From positions 93,390,797-93,454,796 of the forward strand of contig OX465580.1 of the NCBI GenBank assembly GCA_950022655.1: 64,000 nucleotides of DNA. Reading direction: 5' to 3'. Origin of the DNA: Alentia gelatinosa. Its lineage: Eukaryota > Annelida > Polychaeta > Phyllodocida > Polynoidae. The position numbers and the translations under genes were made by a program. Positions 1 to 10,586 of this stretch are shown here, piece after piece. Positions within the stretch are counted from its first letter, which is position 1. Every line of letters starts with the position of its first letter. The notes below the pieces were generated by a model. It searched no databases and was not told where the DNA came from. It saw only the letters and a program-made list of their open reading frames with translations.

Positions 1-589
1 AATAGTGAATATTTTTTAAGAGCAAAGTTAACGAATTTGAACTACGCTGTAACGACTCTGTCGAAAAAAAGTGAGGCTACCGATAGCAAACTCTGTAAAA
101 TTGAATCTTTGCTTTTGGAGTTCGTTCAAGATAAACAGAAGAAAACACTTCACCCTAGCCGTGCAGCGAGGGAGTCGAGCCGTGCAACGAGGGAGTCGAG
201 CCATTCTACTTCTAGACCACCCACCAGAAGCAAGACTAAACGAGACACGAGGTCACGTTCGGGCGCACGAGGCACCACGAGGGCGTCTTTCATCTCCTCA
301 GAGGAAACGAGTTCTTCAGACGAATCATCCACTACCACGACTTCGAAAAAGGTCCCAAAGCCTACTCTGGGGGGATCTTTCGATTTCAATGCGTTTCTTG
401 TGTCCTGAATTTGCTCGTGAACCAAAGAAAAAACCTGTAAATTTCCCTATAAAGAAATATCCTAGCAAAGATGGTAAGGTCCCAGGTATGAGATCCCATT
501 GCATGGCCTGGAATGGGGAAGGTATCCCCATGTTTGTTCTAAGTGTTTTTCGGCCTCCCATACCCAGCATAACTGCCGCGTGACTCAAA
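1..589 (+). pseudogene. Decayed gag of a DIRS-order retrotransposon
   Basis: Remains of a nucleocapsid-type gag upstream of RNase H and recombinase fragments of the same element. An open stretch at 37-408 encodes a Ser/Arg/Thr-rich, basic then acidic, probably disordered protein. After frame changes the sequence encodes a CCHC zinc knuckle (C-x2-C-x4-H-x4-C, bases 535-576, residues CSKC...H...C), the usual nucleic-acid-binding motif of gag. No single frame covers both parts, so the gene is broken. The left end of the element lies outside the window or is lost. The family assignment rests on the downstream recombinase, not on gag itself. Confidence 0.55.
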
Positions 590-723
590 CCACACCCGCA
601 GTTAGCACATAGGTAAACGCGACAACAAGATATAGAAAAGGTTACGTAAGACCCTTAAAAAAGGTTACTCGGCAAGGCTCCACCAATAGCCTTGACCGAG
701 ATATATACCACTCTTCGGTCTAT

Positions 724-1577
724 AGTTGTCACATTGCCGAAAATGTTTTTTCCTTGTCACAGGAAATTAACCCTTGTACTTCTGGGAACGAGGTAAATGA
801 AAAAAATTCAGAAAAACTATTTCACTTCTTGACAAATTAATTGTAAAGAAAAAAAGTAAATTTATTGAACTTGAACGCCTAGCAGGCTTATTGTCCCATT
901 GTTCAACCTTATTAAAAGGTGGTCGCACCTTCACAAGAAGAATTTATGATTGTCTTAAGTTATATAGGAACAAAAAAACCATACCCATTTCTGAGGTTAT
1001 GAAACAAGATTTATCGTGGTGGAAATCGTTTTTACCGTTTTTTAACGGCACCAATAAATTCCTAGACCCTGTTCTAGACAATGAAACCATTATTACAGAT
1101 GCATCATTATCAGGTTTCGGTAGTATAACTAATGACGATTTTCTTTTTGGTTCTTGGAATCAGATACCTTTAACTTGTCCACACCAAACAACAGGTCCTA
1201 TCGCTGATCTTTATGATAATAATAATATTAATATATTAGAAATGTGGCCCATTGTAAAGAGTCTACAACGTTGGTTACCCAAACTCTCTAATAAATACCT
1301 CCATATATATTGTGATCATACACAAGTTAACTCAATGTTAGCTTCAGGTAGAAGCCGAAATTGTTTTGCCATGCAATGGATTCGTGAAATCTACTGGATA
1401 TCTTCATTAAATAATATTGTTATTATCCCACATTATATCAACACAATTGATAATGTTATCCCAGACTCTCTTTCGAGAGTATTTGATGTAAAGAAACGTT
1501 TTACTTTAACTGTTCCTAAAAAATTTATTACATGTTGTTTTCCCAGCAACGATGGATTCACTACGGACCGAATGTAA
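724..1577 (+). pseudogene. RT C-terminal end plus RNase H fragment, DIRS-order, copy 1
   Basis: Encodes the end of the RT (LERLAGLLSHCS, the connection that precedes RNase H in DIRS-type polyproteins) and an RNase H-like domain containing ITDASLSGFG, then IYCDHTQVNSML, and the closing SLSRVF. The RT core with the YxDD motif is missing between gag and this point, so a large internal deletion is inferred. The open part is 891-1577 and begins without an ATG, as expected for an internal piece. A one-base frame change lies near 840. An identical copy lies at 3086-3939 and a partial one at 2264-2634. Confidence 0.7.
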
Positions 1578-2010
1578 GGTTCTACAGTCTAAATGCTGGG
1601 CTGATTCCACTTGGTCAACCAAGAAGAGCCAGTGGAAAAAATATTTGGACTTTTGTGAAAATTATAATTTAACTCCTTCACCCGCAACAGACGAGACTAT
1701 TTGTCTTTACGCAACTTATTTGTCTAAGAGTCTAAAATTTTCTTCTATTAACAACTATATCAGCTCAGTGTGGAGCTTACACCAATATTTTGATTACAAT
1801 CCGACTTCTCATGGTTGTTTCTGGTTAAAATGTACTATGTTGGGTATCAAATAGATTTTTGGTGCTGAGGTAACACAGGCACCCCCACTCCTACCACATG
1901 ATTTGTTGAAAATATTCTCTCATATTGATGTGGGGATAGAAAAAGACCTTATTCTCTGGTCCGCTACGACACTTGCATTTAGGTGTCTTCTCAGAAAATC
2001 CCACTACACA
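1552..2010 (+). pseudogene. Tyrosine recombinase N-terminal half, copy 1
   Basis: Overlaps the RNase H frame by 26 bases in another frame, the usual RNase H/recombinase overlap of DIRS elements. It encodes the SAM-like core-binding domain (KKSQWKKYLDFCENY ... LCLYATYLSKSLKFS), then an in-frame stop at 1852-1854, then the start of the catalytic domain ending at LAFRCLLRKSHYT, which includes the first catalytic Arg region. The sequence stops where the CACTA-like transposon begins. The rest of the recombinase is at 5300-5788. Confidence 0.7.
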
Positions 2011-2261
2011 CACTGCACGAAAACCACTATTTTACATATATATACACCATCGCGATAACGCACGTATCGGCTGTATCGTGGCTTGTTTATACTTGTATAC
2101 ACCCCTTATACGCGTCTACGTTTCGGGCGTCTATGAGACAGTTTCCATATGTAGACGCGCGCGACTTGGTTGTCTTTCACGCCTGGCGTATTTAAGATAA
2201 AACATCCTCTGCGTGACATATATATACGCCAGGCGTATATGTATAGCGATAGAAAATAAAA
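2011..2261 (+). mobile_element. Truncated left end of the CACTA-like transposon, copy 1
   Basis: Identical to the first ~250 bases of the complete element at 4373-5299, starting with the same terminal repeat CACTGCACGAAAACCACTAT. It breaks off at about 2261 and runs, after a few bases, into RNase H sequence matching position 1207 onward. It contains TAGACGC-type subterminal motifs. Its presence shows that the duplication of the host element happened after the transposon had inserted. Confidence 0.75.
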
Positions 2262-2263
2262 TT

Positions 2264-3085
2264 ATCTTTATGATAATAATAATATTAATATATTAGAAAT
2301 GTGGCCCATTGTAAAGAGTCTACAACGTTGGTTACCCAAACTCTCTAATAAATACCTCCATATATATTGTGATCATACACAAGTTAACTCAATGTTAGCT
2401 TCAGGTAGAAGCCGAAATTGTTTTGCCATGCAATGGATTCGTGAAATCTACTGGATATCTTCATTAAATAATATTGTTATTATCCCACATTATATCAACA
2501 CAATTGATAATGTTATCCCAGACTCTCTTTCGAGAGTATTTGATGTAAAGAAACGTTTTACTTTAACTGTTCCTAAAAAATTTATTACATGTTGTTTTCC
2601 CAGCAACGATGGATTCACTACGGACCGAATGTAAGGTTCTACAGTCTAAATGCTGGGCTGATTCCACTTGGTCAACCAAGAAGAGCCAGTGGAAAAAATA
2701 TTTGGACTTTTGTGAAAATTATAATTTAACTCCTTCACCCGCAACAGACGAGACTATTTGTCTTTACGCAACTTATTTGTCTAAGAGTCTAAAATTTTCT
2801 TCTATTAACAACTATATCAGCTCAGTGTGGAGCTTACACCAATATTTTGATTACAATCCGACTTCTCATGGTTGTTTCTGGTTAAAATGTACTATGTTGG
2901 GTATCAAATAGATTTTTGGTGCTGAGGTAACACAGGCACCCCCACTCCTACCACATGATTTGTTGAAAATATTCTCTCATATTGATGTGGGGATAGAAAA
3001 AGACCTTATTCTCTGGTCCGCTACGACACTTGCATTTAGGTGTCTTCTCAGAAAATCCCACTACACACACTGCACGAAAACCACT
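2264..3085 (+). repeat. Second, partial copy of the RNase H/recombinase segment
   Basis: Copy of 1207-2010 (offset 1057) followed by only the first 18 bases of the CACTA-like transposon (3068-3085). It then jumps back to sequence matching position 724. It contains a partial RNase H (2299-2634) and the recombinase N-terminal half (2609-3067), whose translations are identical to copies 1 and 3. Confidence 0.85.
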
Positions 3086-4372
3086 AGTTGTCACATTGCC
3101 GAAAATGTTTTTTCCTTGTCACAGGAAATTAACCCTTGTACTTCTGGGAACGAGGTAAATGAAAAAAATTCAGAAAAACTATTTCACTTCTTGACAAATT
3201 AATTGTAAAGAAAAAAAGTAAATTTATTGAACTTGAACGCCTAGCAGGCTTATTGTCCCATTGTTCAACCTTATTAAAAGGTGGTCGCACCTTCACAAGA
3301 AGAATTTATGATTGTCTTAAGTTATATAGGAACAAAAAAACCATACCCATTTCTGAGGTTATGAAACAAGATTTATCGTGGTGGAAATCGTTTTTACCGT
3401 TTTTTAACGGCACCAATAAATTCCTAGACCCTGTTCTAGACAATGAAACCATTATTACAGATGCATCATTATCAGGTTTCGGTAGTATAACTAATGACGA
3501 TTTTCTTTTTGGTTCTTGGAATCAGATACCTTTAACTTGTCCACACCAAACAACAGGTCCTATCGCTGATCTTTATGATAATAATAATATTAATATATTA
3601 GAAATGTGGCCCATTGTAAAGAGTCTACAACGTTGGTTACCCAAACTCTCTAATAAATACCTCCATATATATTGTGATCATACACAAGTTAACTCAATGT
3701 TAGCTTCAGGTAGAAGCCGAAATTGTTTTGCCATGCAATGGATTCGTGAAATCTACTGGATATCTTCATTAAATAATATTGTTATTATCCCACATTATAT
3801 CAACACAATTGATAATGTTATCCCAGACTCTCTTTCGAGAGTATTTGATGTAAAGAAACGTTTTACTTTAACTGTTCCTAAAAAATTTATTACATGTTGT
3901 TTTCCCAGCAACGATGGATTCACTACGGACCGAATGTAAGGTTCTACAGTCTAAATGCTGGGCTGATTCCACTTGGTCAACCAAGAAGAGCCAGTGGAAA
4001 AAATATTTGGACTTTTGTGAAAATTATAATTTAACTCCTTCACCCGCAACAGACGAGACTATTTGTCTTTACGCAACTTATTTGTCTAAGAGTCTAAAAT
4101 TTTCTTCTATTAACAACTATATCAGCTCAGTGTGGAGCTTACACCAATATTTTGATTACAATCCGACTTCTCATGGTTGTTTCTGGTTAAAATGTACTAT
4201 GTTGGGTATCAAATAGATTTTTGGTGCTGAGGTAACACAGGCACCCCCACTCCTACCACATGATTTGTTGAAAATATTCTCTCATATTGATGTGGGGATA
4301 GAAAAAGACCTTATTCTCTGGTCCGCTACGACACTTGCATTTAGGTGTCTTCTCAGAAAATCCCACTACACA
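3086..4372 (+). repeat. Third copy of the RNase H/recombinase segment
   Basis: Copy of 724-2010 at an exact offset of 2362. It includes the RT end/RNase H (open 3253-3939) and the recombinase N-terminal half (3914-4372, stop at 4214-4216). This is the copy that continues through the complete transposon into the recombinase catalytic region. No protein-level difference from copy 1 was seen. Confidence 0.85.
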
Positions 4373-5302
4373 CACTGCACGAAAACCACTATTTTACATA
4401 TATATACACCATCGCGATAACGCACGTATCGGCTGTATCGTGGCTTGTTTATACTTGTATACACCCCTTATACGCGTCTACGTTTCGGGCGTCTATGAGA
4501 CAGTTTCCATATGTAGACGCGCGCGACTTGGTTGTCTTTCACGCCTGGCGTATTTAAGATAAAACATCCTCTGCGTGACATATATATACGCCAGGCGTAT
4601 ATGTATAGCGATAGAAAATAAAAAAGGAAATCCTCCACGCCCGGCCCCCACTGCTGCCATGAATTATCAGTGTGTTGTTTTGGCACTTTTGGCATGGTGT
4701 GGGAGTGGAGGCTGTTGCTGGAGGTCCTCTGTCTTCACACATTACCTGAGTTTTGTCTCTGGGTGGGCGGGAGCATATAGGTGTCAAAGCGGCGGGTGTC
4801 AAAGCGGCGTCGGCAGCAGATGTGTGGAGGCACTTGAGGTGGTAGGTTGATAACTGACCAGACCTTGTGTTATATATACAGTACCCAAGGTATGACTTCA
4901 GAAGAGTGGTGTTTTGAAAAAAAAAACGTTTTAAAAAACAAAAAAACGCTTGGTTTATTATATGTATTTAATGAAAAGATAATAAATAGGATTTTAGAAC
5001 AATTTTATAATCAAAATTGATAATATAAAATTGTATTTTCCATAAACCAAGGACTTAAGGGCAAATGAAATATGCTACCACTGATGTCCCAAGTGGCAGA
5101 GGTTGGAATTATTGGAGAGTGGCGTAAATAAACAGAATCAGGCGTATATATGACGTATATAAGACTGCACCATGGACACGTATATACGCCACTAGATAAG
5201 GCGTCTACGAGACGTCTAATAGGTCGAACTTCTAGACGCAAAATCCTACTGTTAGACGCGTTTCGTATACATATGTAAAATAGTGGTTTTCGTGCAGTGA
5301 CA
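4370..5302. mobile_element. Non-autonomous CACTA/EnSpm-like DNA transposon with ACA target duplication
   Basis: The element spans 4373-5299 (927 bp) and is flanked by the direct repeat ACA (4370-4372 and 5300-5302). Its ends are 29-bp perfect terminal inverted repeats beginning CACTGCACGAAAACCACTAT, extending to about 35 bp with one mismatch. The CACTG end and 3-bp duplication fit the CACTA/EnSpm superfamily. TAGACGC and GGCGTATA motifs recur in both orientations inside the two ends, as subterminal repeats do. No transposase was found, so it is non-autonomous. Removing the element and one ACA restores the host recombinase frame (HY-T-NSI). Chapaev (4-bp duplication) is the alternative. Confidence 0.8.
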
Positions 5303-5788
5303 AATTCAATCCACTTTATTAAAACTGATGATATCATCTTCACAGACTACGGGATGTCCATCACCATTTCTTCTTCTAAGACAATACAATTCTCCGAGAG
5401 AAACTTAATTATTCCGATTGTTCAATCGAAAAAATCCCCCTTATGCCCTGTACGTTGGATTAAAAGACTTATCCATTTATATAAAAAAACTTCTGGGGAT
5501 CCTTTATTTCACCAACCCTCTAAGAAAGAGGTTCCATTGTCATATAATTATTACAACACATGGTTAAAGTGTATATGCTCTAAGTTAAAAATTGGTAATA
5601 ATATTACAACGCATAGTCTACGTCGTGGAGGGGCTACCTATCTCAACTCCATAGGTATCCCCCTCCAAGATATTAAAATGTTTGGAGATTGGAAATCTCT
5701 CTCAGTACTTTTATACCTTTCAGGAGACTATACCACTCGTCTCAGGAAAGACTCGTTCATTTCATCTCATATCTATAGTTTAACTTAG
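5300..5788 (+). pseudogene. Tyrosine recombinase catalytic domain (DIRS-order)
   Basis: C-terminal catalytic part of the recombinase whose N-terminal half is at 3914-4372. Visible catalytic features are HSLRRGGATYL (the H-x-x-R box), FGDWKS (third box) and a Tyr in SVLLYLSGDY or the following DYTTR as nucleophile. This enzyme integrates the circular DNA of DIRS-order retrotransposons instead of a DDE integrase. The reading frame is open and ends with TAG after IYSLT. The gene is inactivated by the transposon upstream and the stop in the N-terminal half. Confidence 0.8.
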
Positions 5789-5817
5789 TTAAACTTAACT
5801 TAGTTTAACTTAACTCT

Positions 5818-6239
5818 GGGAATCATTATTCCATAGTTAACAAACCCATGACTGTGTCTGTTCAACTACTTCATTATGTTAGTCGTAAGAGTTTTTGCAG
5901 AACAAGGATAATTATTGGGAACTTCTCTAGAATGGAGAAGTGAGTATAATTACTCCACACGGTGGCGCCTACCCAACTATGATATATAGTTCTCTACAAT
6001 TGTCCAGAGGGCGATACCAAAGTATCGGCAGGTACCAAGCCACGGGCAAGACCCGGCCTCACTTGTTGTCGACACACACACCAGACAAGACCTGTCTTAC
6101 TTGTGAAAATTTTTTCTTCTTTTGTCACAACATAATAAACAGGGAATCATTATTCCATAGTTTACAAACCCATGACTGTGTCTGTTCAACTACTTCATTA
6201 TGTTAGTCGTAAGAGTTTTTGCAGAACAAGGATAATTAT
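5818..6239 (+). repeat. Terminal direct-repeat block (B1-A2-B2 type) of the DIRS-order element
   Basis: A 98-bp sequence at 5818-5915 recurs at 6142-6239 with one visible mismatch, separated by 226 bp. The block follows the recombinase directly, where PAT/Ngaro elements carry B1-A2-B2 split direct repeats. The matching A1 at the left end is not seen, which agrees with the truncated left side. The next element begins at 6240. Confidence 0.6.
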
Positions 6240-7531
6240 ATGACGAAAGGGCAAAAACGGAACAAACGTTCGGAAGCGAACACACGGGACAACATGGCCA
6301 CCCGGACAACGCGTGCTAGCACCGGTAAACAAGGAAGCACCCCTACACTCGCCGCTAACACAGAGACACCGGAGGACTTCCCAGCATTACCTCTTCGGGA
6401 CATTGAAGCAAAAACACCTAAAACTGCGAGTATTGATTGTAATGTACAAAACCTTGGCACAAAACGATTTATCTCCAACCGTAGAAGAACTAAGTCCCAG
6501 TAGCAGGGAATCTAGCCCGAAGAAATCGAAAGTACCCTCAATTTTCGACTCAGACCCAAACAATAGCATTATTGTGATTCCTGATAACCTTTCACAGCCA
6601 CATATTCGTTCGGTAACTGAAACAGGCCCAGAAACACAGACATTACATACAAAGGAGAGCAAATACTCCATTGAGGACGTTGTAAATATGCTAGGTGAAA
6701 TAAAGACAAAGTATTACGAAAACTGACATGGCAAATTTGGAAGCGAGCCCGACTAGAAAACTAGACGAAAATACCAAACATATTCAGAGTCAGATATATC
6801 AAATCAGATAAACTGTCAACCAGAATGATAAAAAACAAACAGATAACTACAAAGAACTTAGAGAGCGCATTGATCTAATAGAAAGGGAGAACATGGAATT
6901 AAAAAAGTCACTAGCCACGGGAAAATATGACCAGCGGTCATACGCCGACATCACAGGGACAAATAATCCACCGAACTTTCCATGCCTGGATAGTAACAAA
7001 TACAACCTAATCTTCATAGGGGTCAATGAAAAAGAACATGACGAACCATCTCGCTTAATTCATAACATCTGTAGATGCATGAACATACATCTAATCACTG
7101 GCAACATCATTAGGGCACAGAGGCTAGGTAAAGTATATACACCAGGTAAACCCCGGCCTATACAAGTCACGTTTAGCGACAAACCTCTAGTAGAATGTAT
7201 TGCTTCAATGAAACGAGCTCTAGGCTCAGAAGTAGAAACAAGAGGTATATGGGTAGAGAGAATGGAGGACAAAGAGACGAGAGAGGCACGCTATAAGTTA
7301 CGTGTGGAAGTACGCCAGGCTAGAGCCAGAGGCCTACAGGCGCGAACAACTAGTGAAGGCGCGTTGATTGGGGACAAGTTCGTAAGTATCACTGAGGTCA
7401 AGGAGAATAGTGTGAGTGAAAAAGACTTGCGCCCGACCAAACATTTAACCCATGTAGGTACCGACAAAACAAAAGATCTGTTAGCAGCCCAAAGTGACGA
7501 TCATCAAAAAGCCAGTAATATACAAGAATGA
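6240..7531 (+). pseudogene. LINE ORF1: disordered N-terminus, coiled coil and RRM-like domain
   Basis: Starts with an ATG at 6240. The first frame (to 6503) is basic and then carries FPALP. A second frame (6313-6726) holds a Ser-rich linker. A third (about 6725-7531) holds a polar coiled-coil-like stretch with an internal stop, then an RRM-like fold (YNLIFIGVNE, IIRAQRLGK, RPIQVTFSD, with spacing like the beta strands of LINE ORF1 RRMs). Such proteins bind the LINE RNA in the ribonucleoprotein. Two frameshifts and at least one stop break it. The frame continues past the TGA at 7529-7531 into the NADAR-like region, so the two were probably one polyprotein. Confidence 0.65.
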
Positions 7532-8096
7532 CTTAAGAGAATAGCTGAACCGAGTCCTAAAGAGATACAAGAAGATGAAGAGGAACCAGAAGTAAAAGGT
7601 ATCATTAAAGGGACTAAGTTAACAAAATCGGGGCTTCTGTTCAATGGCCCGCAATGCACCCTTTCGAACATGTATGCTTGTAAGCTGGTGCGTAATATGC
7701 AAGGGAAAGATTACAACTTCGGAAGTATTGAAAAGGCATATGTGTTCGAAAAATGTAAGTACACGCTCTATTAGATATGGATAATCCTTTCTTAGCAAAG
7801 AATCTGGGTAAACTGATAAGAACAGAAGGCAAAGAAGGGTGGGACGCAGATAAGGTAAATATTATGAAAGATTTGCTTATGTGTAAACTCAACCAGAACC
7901 AGGATGTAAAACAAGAATTATTGGCCACAGTGGGGCATCAGCTAGTCGAATCGACAGAGGACCACTACTGGGGGGGGGGGGGGGGGGGGGGGAGAGGCGA
8001 CTCAACGAAGCCGTATATATGAGACGGGAGCATACAAGGGAAAGAACATTCTCGGACACCTGCTTATGGAACTGAGGTCACATCTTGACCCAACAC
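7532..8096 (+). pseudogene. NADAR-like domain (YbiA/DUF1768 family) inside the LINE
   Basis: Translation in the RRM frame, then another frame from about 7770, then a third after a G tract, gives the order of NADAR motifs: TLSNMYACKL near the start (family pattern SNFYPC), FGSIEKAYVFEK (pattern FxSVEHAYQ..K), WDADKVNIMKDLLMCK, QELLATVGHQLVE (pattern LLxTGxxxLVE), HYWG, and after the G tract GKNILGHLLMELRSHL (pattern GxNxLGxxLMExR). NADAR proteins act on ADP-ribose-type nucleotides, for example as N-glycosidases on ADP-ribosylated guanine. The domain has a frameshift near 7765 and a 23-G run at 7970-7992. Its role in a LINE is unknown; recognition is by motif only. Confidence 0.65.
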
Positions 8097-8103
8097 CCAC
8101 AGA

Positions 8104-8653
8104 ATGAGCTTCATAATAGTCGGAGACTCTCGTACAAGAGGACTCAGCGAAATTCTACGCCAGACAGTGCAGGACTTCGCGGGATGTCATGTCCTACCCG
8201 GGGCAAAAACAGACAGAGTGACTGTAGAGCTAAGTGAAATACTCCCTTATACGGAAAGTGGAAAAAACAATCTATATAATGTCTGGGATCAATTATATTA
8301 CCTCAAAAGATCATGAAACTGGATTGGTCACTGCATCCAATGACACTAGACAGGGCAATATTGTGAACAAGTTAATTGCCAAGTATCAATATCTGATTGC
8401 AAAATGCGAAGAAATACGGAGCAACTATAAAGATGCCATTTGCAGTGTTTATACCTTGTCACTTATTCTTACGAACAAAGGAATTCCGTATCCCGGCATG
8501 GAAGAGGATCAAAGGAAAATATATGCTACTACCATTCACCTCAATCGCGAAATAGATCAGCTAAATAAATCATGTGGTATCCTGACGCCCAGGGTAGACC
8601 ATGTTACACAACCTAAGAATAAAGGAGGCACTAAGCCTCTATTAGCCCCCTAA
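8104..8653 (+). pseudogene. SGNH-hydrolase (esterase)-like domain of the LINE
   Basis: Starts at an ATG (8104) with SFIIVGDSRTRGLSE, the block I GDS motif carrying the nucleophilic Ser. After a frameshift near 8280 it continues with SGINYITSKDHE (block III, G-x-N) and near the end TPRVDHVTQ (block V, D-x-x/H type). The layout is that of SGNH hydrolases, known as the esterase domain of CR1-like LINE ORF1 proteins. The C-terminal part (8290-8653) is open and ends with TAA. Substrate is unknown. The frameshift makes it a pseudogene here. Confidence 0.65.
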
Positions 8654-9684
8654 ATACCACACCCTCGTCGACGGTCTCCACCCAACCAAACAAGCACAAG
8701 TAAAAATCACAGCTGAAATTGAGAAAACCTTCCTAAAAAATCAACTGAATGGAAACCATGCATGAATCACTACATTAAAGTTCCATACAGGACTTTGATG
8801 ACAGGACTTAGCCGATACCCGGTTAACGAGTGTTGATGCATATCTATAGTGATTATAGAACCATTTCAGAAATAGCAATTTTTATGATTGAGAAGGGGTT
8901 GCTCCATACAGGACAACCTATCTTACTGTAATTATCATTTAATAGCGGTCCTATGATTATTTGGTTCTAGTGTGTTTCATTTTATTTATATTTACTTTAA
9001 AAACATTGTGTCTCATAATTAATATGTTTGCTACTTTATACGATCATATTATAAGAAGTACACTTGGATCACTGTTCCAAACAGGGCTGTGGTGGGCGGA
9101 TGTATATATGAGTAGACACATACAAAGAGATTTCTCTTCCCAATTAACCTAAGAGATTAAGACCGGTATAAAAATATATGAGTTTGTTAATCTTTTCTGA
9201 AGTTGTAATCATGTAAAATCTTTTGTACTCCACCATCCACCCTGACCAGGATGGCGTGACAGAAGAAAGGAGAAGACAGAAACTATCAAAGTGAGAAGAT
9301 ACAACGGACAATGCGTGGGGATTAGCCGACCGATCGAAATTGACACTAAGGAACTCGTGAGTAGATATATTTGATTGAACTCAGGAAGCGGTGCACATGC
9401 TCCCAATACCTCACGATCATCGAAATAACACCAAACTATGAACATTGATCCAACCCAGGATAGTCGGATATATATCAAGGCTGTCATTCGGTGCTCCTTG
9501 TCGACTTCGCCCACGAGCACGATTCATATGTATTTTCCATCATTGTTCTTGTTTTGTTACGCACTTTTCACTATATTGTACTGCACACCCAATTTGCATC
9601 CAGTCTGTATGTATGACAGTATCCGAAATATGATATAAATTTTTGATGTTCGCCAAGATAGAAATCACACCTTGGTAAAAAACA
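8654..9684 (+). other. Spacer between ORF1 region and ORF2 of the LINE
   Basis: About 1 kb without a supported coding region. A short stretch around 9525-9600 (CATATGTATTTTCCATCAT and following) resembles sequence in the LINE 3' UTR near 12774-12850. The spacer may therefore contain duplicated untranslated sequence or mark a junction of two related elements. No other signal seen. Confidence 0.4.
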
Positions 9685-10586
9685 ATGTGTAGTAAAGTTT
9701 CGGATATCGAAAATATAAAAGGATTTAAGATATGTCACTCTAACATCCACAGTCTATTTTCAAAAAGGGAGCTTGTCTGCGAAAGCCTATTGAACTTTGA
9801 TGTAATAGGTGTCACAGAGACGTTATTAAAGCCATTAATCCCATCTGCATTTATTGATATTAATGGATTGAACTTCTTTAGAAACGACAGACCATGGGGC
9901 AAGGGGGGAGGCATAGGCCTATATATAAAAGAGGGATGGGTTCCATATATTACTGAATTGACAAATCTGAGAACAATGAACGAAAAGTTAGAAACTATAG
10001 TTTTAAAAGTAGAGGTACCTAACCATAGAAAATCAACCATTGCCAATGTATACAGACCACCTGGATACAACATTGAAAATCTTTTAAACTTTATAGATAA
10101 CTTATGTTCTGCAAGTATGGTAAAGGGTAGTGAAATATGGTCAATAGGGGACATAAACTTAGACGCCAGGGCGCGACGGGATAATAGAAATAAGGAACTA
10201 ATGGAAAACTGCGTAACTATAATCTTAAAAGACTAATATCATGTGTAACTCGTCCTGCCATAGGTAACAGTTCGAGTATAGACACAATAATAACCAATTC
10301 AAAGGATATTACACACAAAGGAGTATTAGATGTGCAACTAAGTGATCATTTAGTAGTTTATGCCATAAAGAAGAAGCAGAGAAATAAGTTTAAGAAGGAA
10401 CTTGGAAGAAGTAGAAATTATAGAAACTTTAACCAAATGGAGCTAGACAACAGAATAGGAGAAATATTTAGGAAAAACGAGAGGGAGACCAATAGCTGTT
10501 CTTAATGGGCTAAATGGTCTGATACTACCAACTCCTACCTTGATGAAATAGCCCCGTATAAGTCGAGGAAAATCTATTTCACGGGT
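9685..10586 (+). pseudogene. LINE ORF2 N-terminus: apurinic-type endonuclease
   Basis: ATG at 9685. APE-like endonuclease that nicks target DNA for target-primed reverse transcription. Visible motifs are CHSNIHSLFSKR (N-terminal block), DVIGVTETLLKP (catalytic Glu), GGGIGLYIKEG, IANVYRPPG, EIWSIGDINLD and, after a frameshift near 10225, DTIITN and QLSDHLVVYAI (catalytic SDH). A stop lies at about 10504 in the second frame. The protein continues into the RT in that second frame. Confidence 0.75.

Noticed and set aside
724..4622. Satellite or centromeric repeat
   Set aside because: Only two to three copies with unequal borders, made of recognisable retrotransposon and transposon parts.
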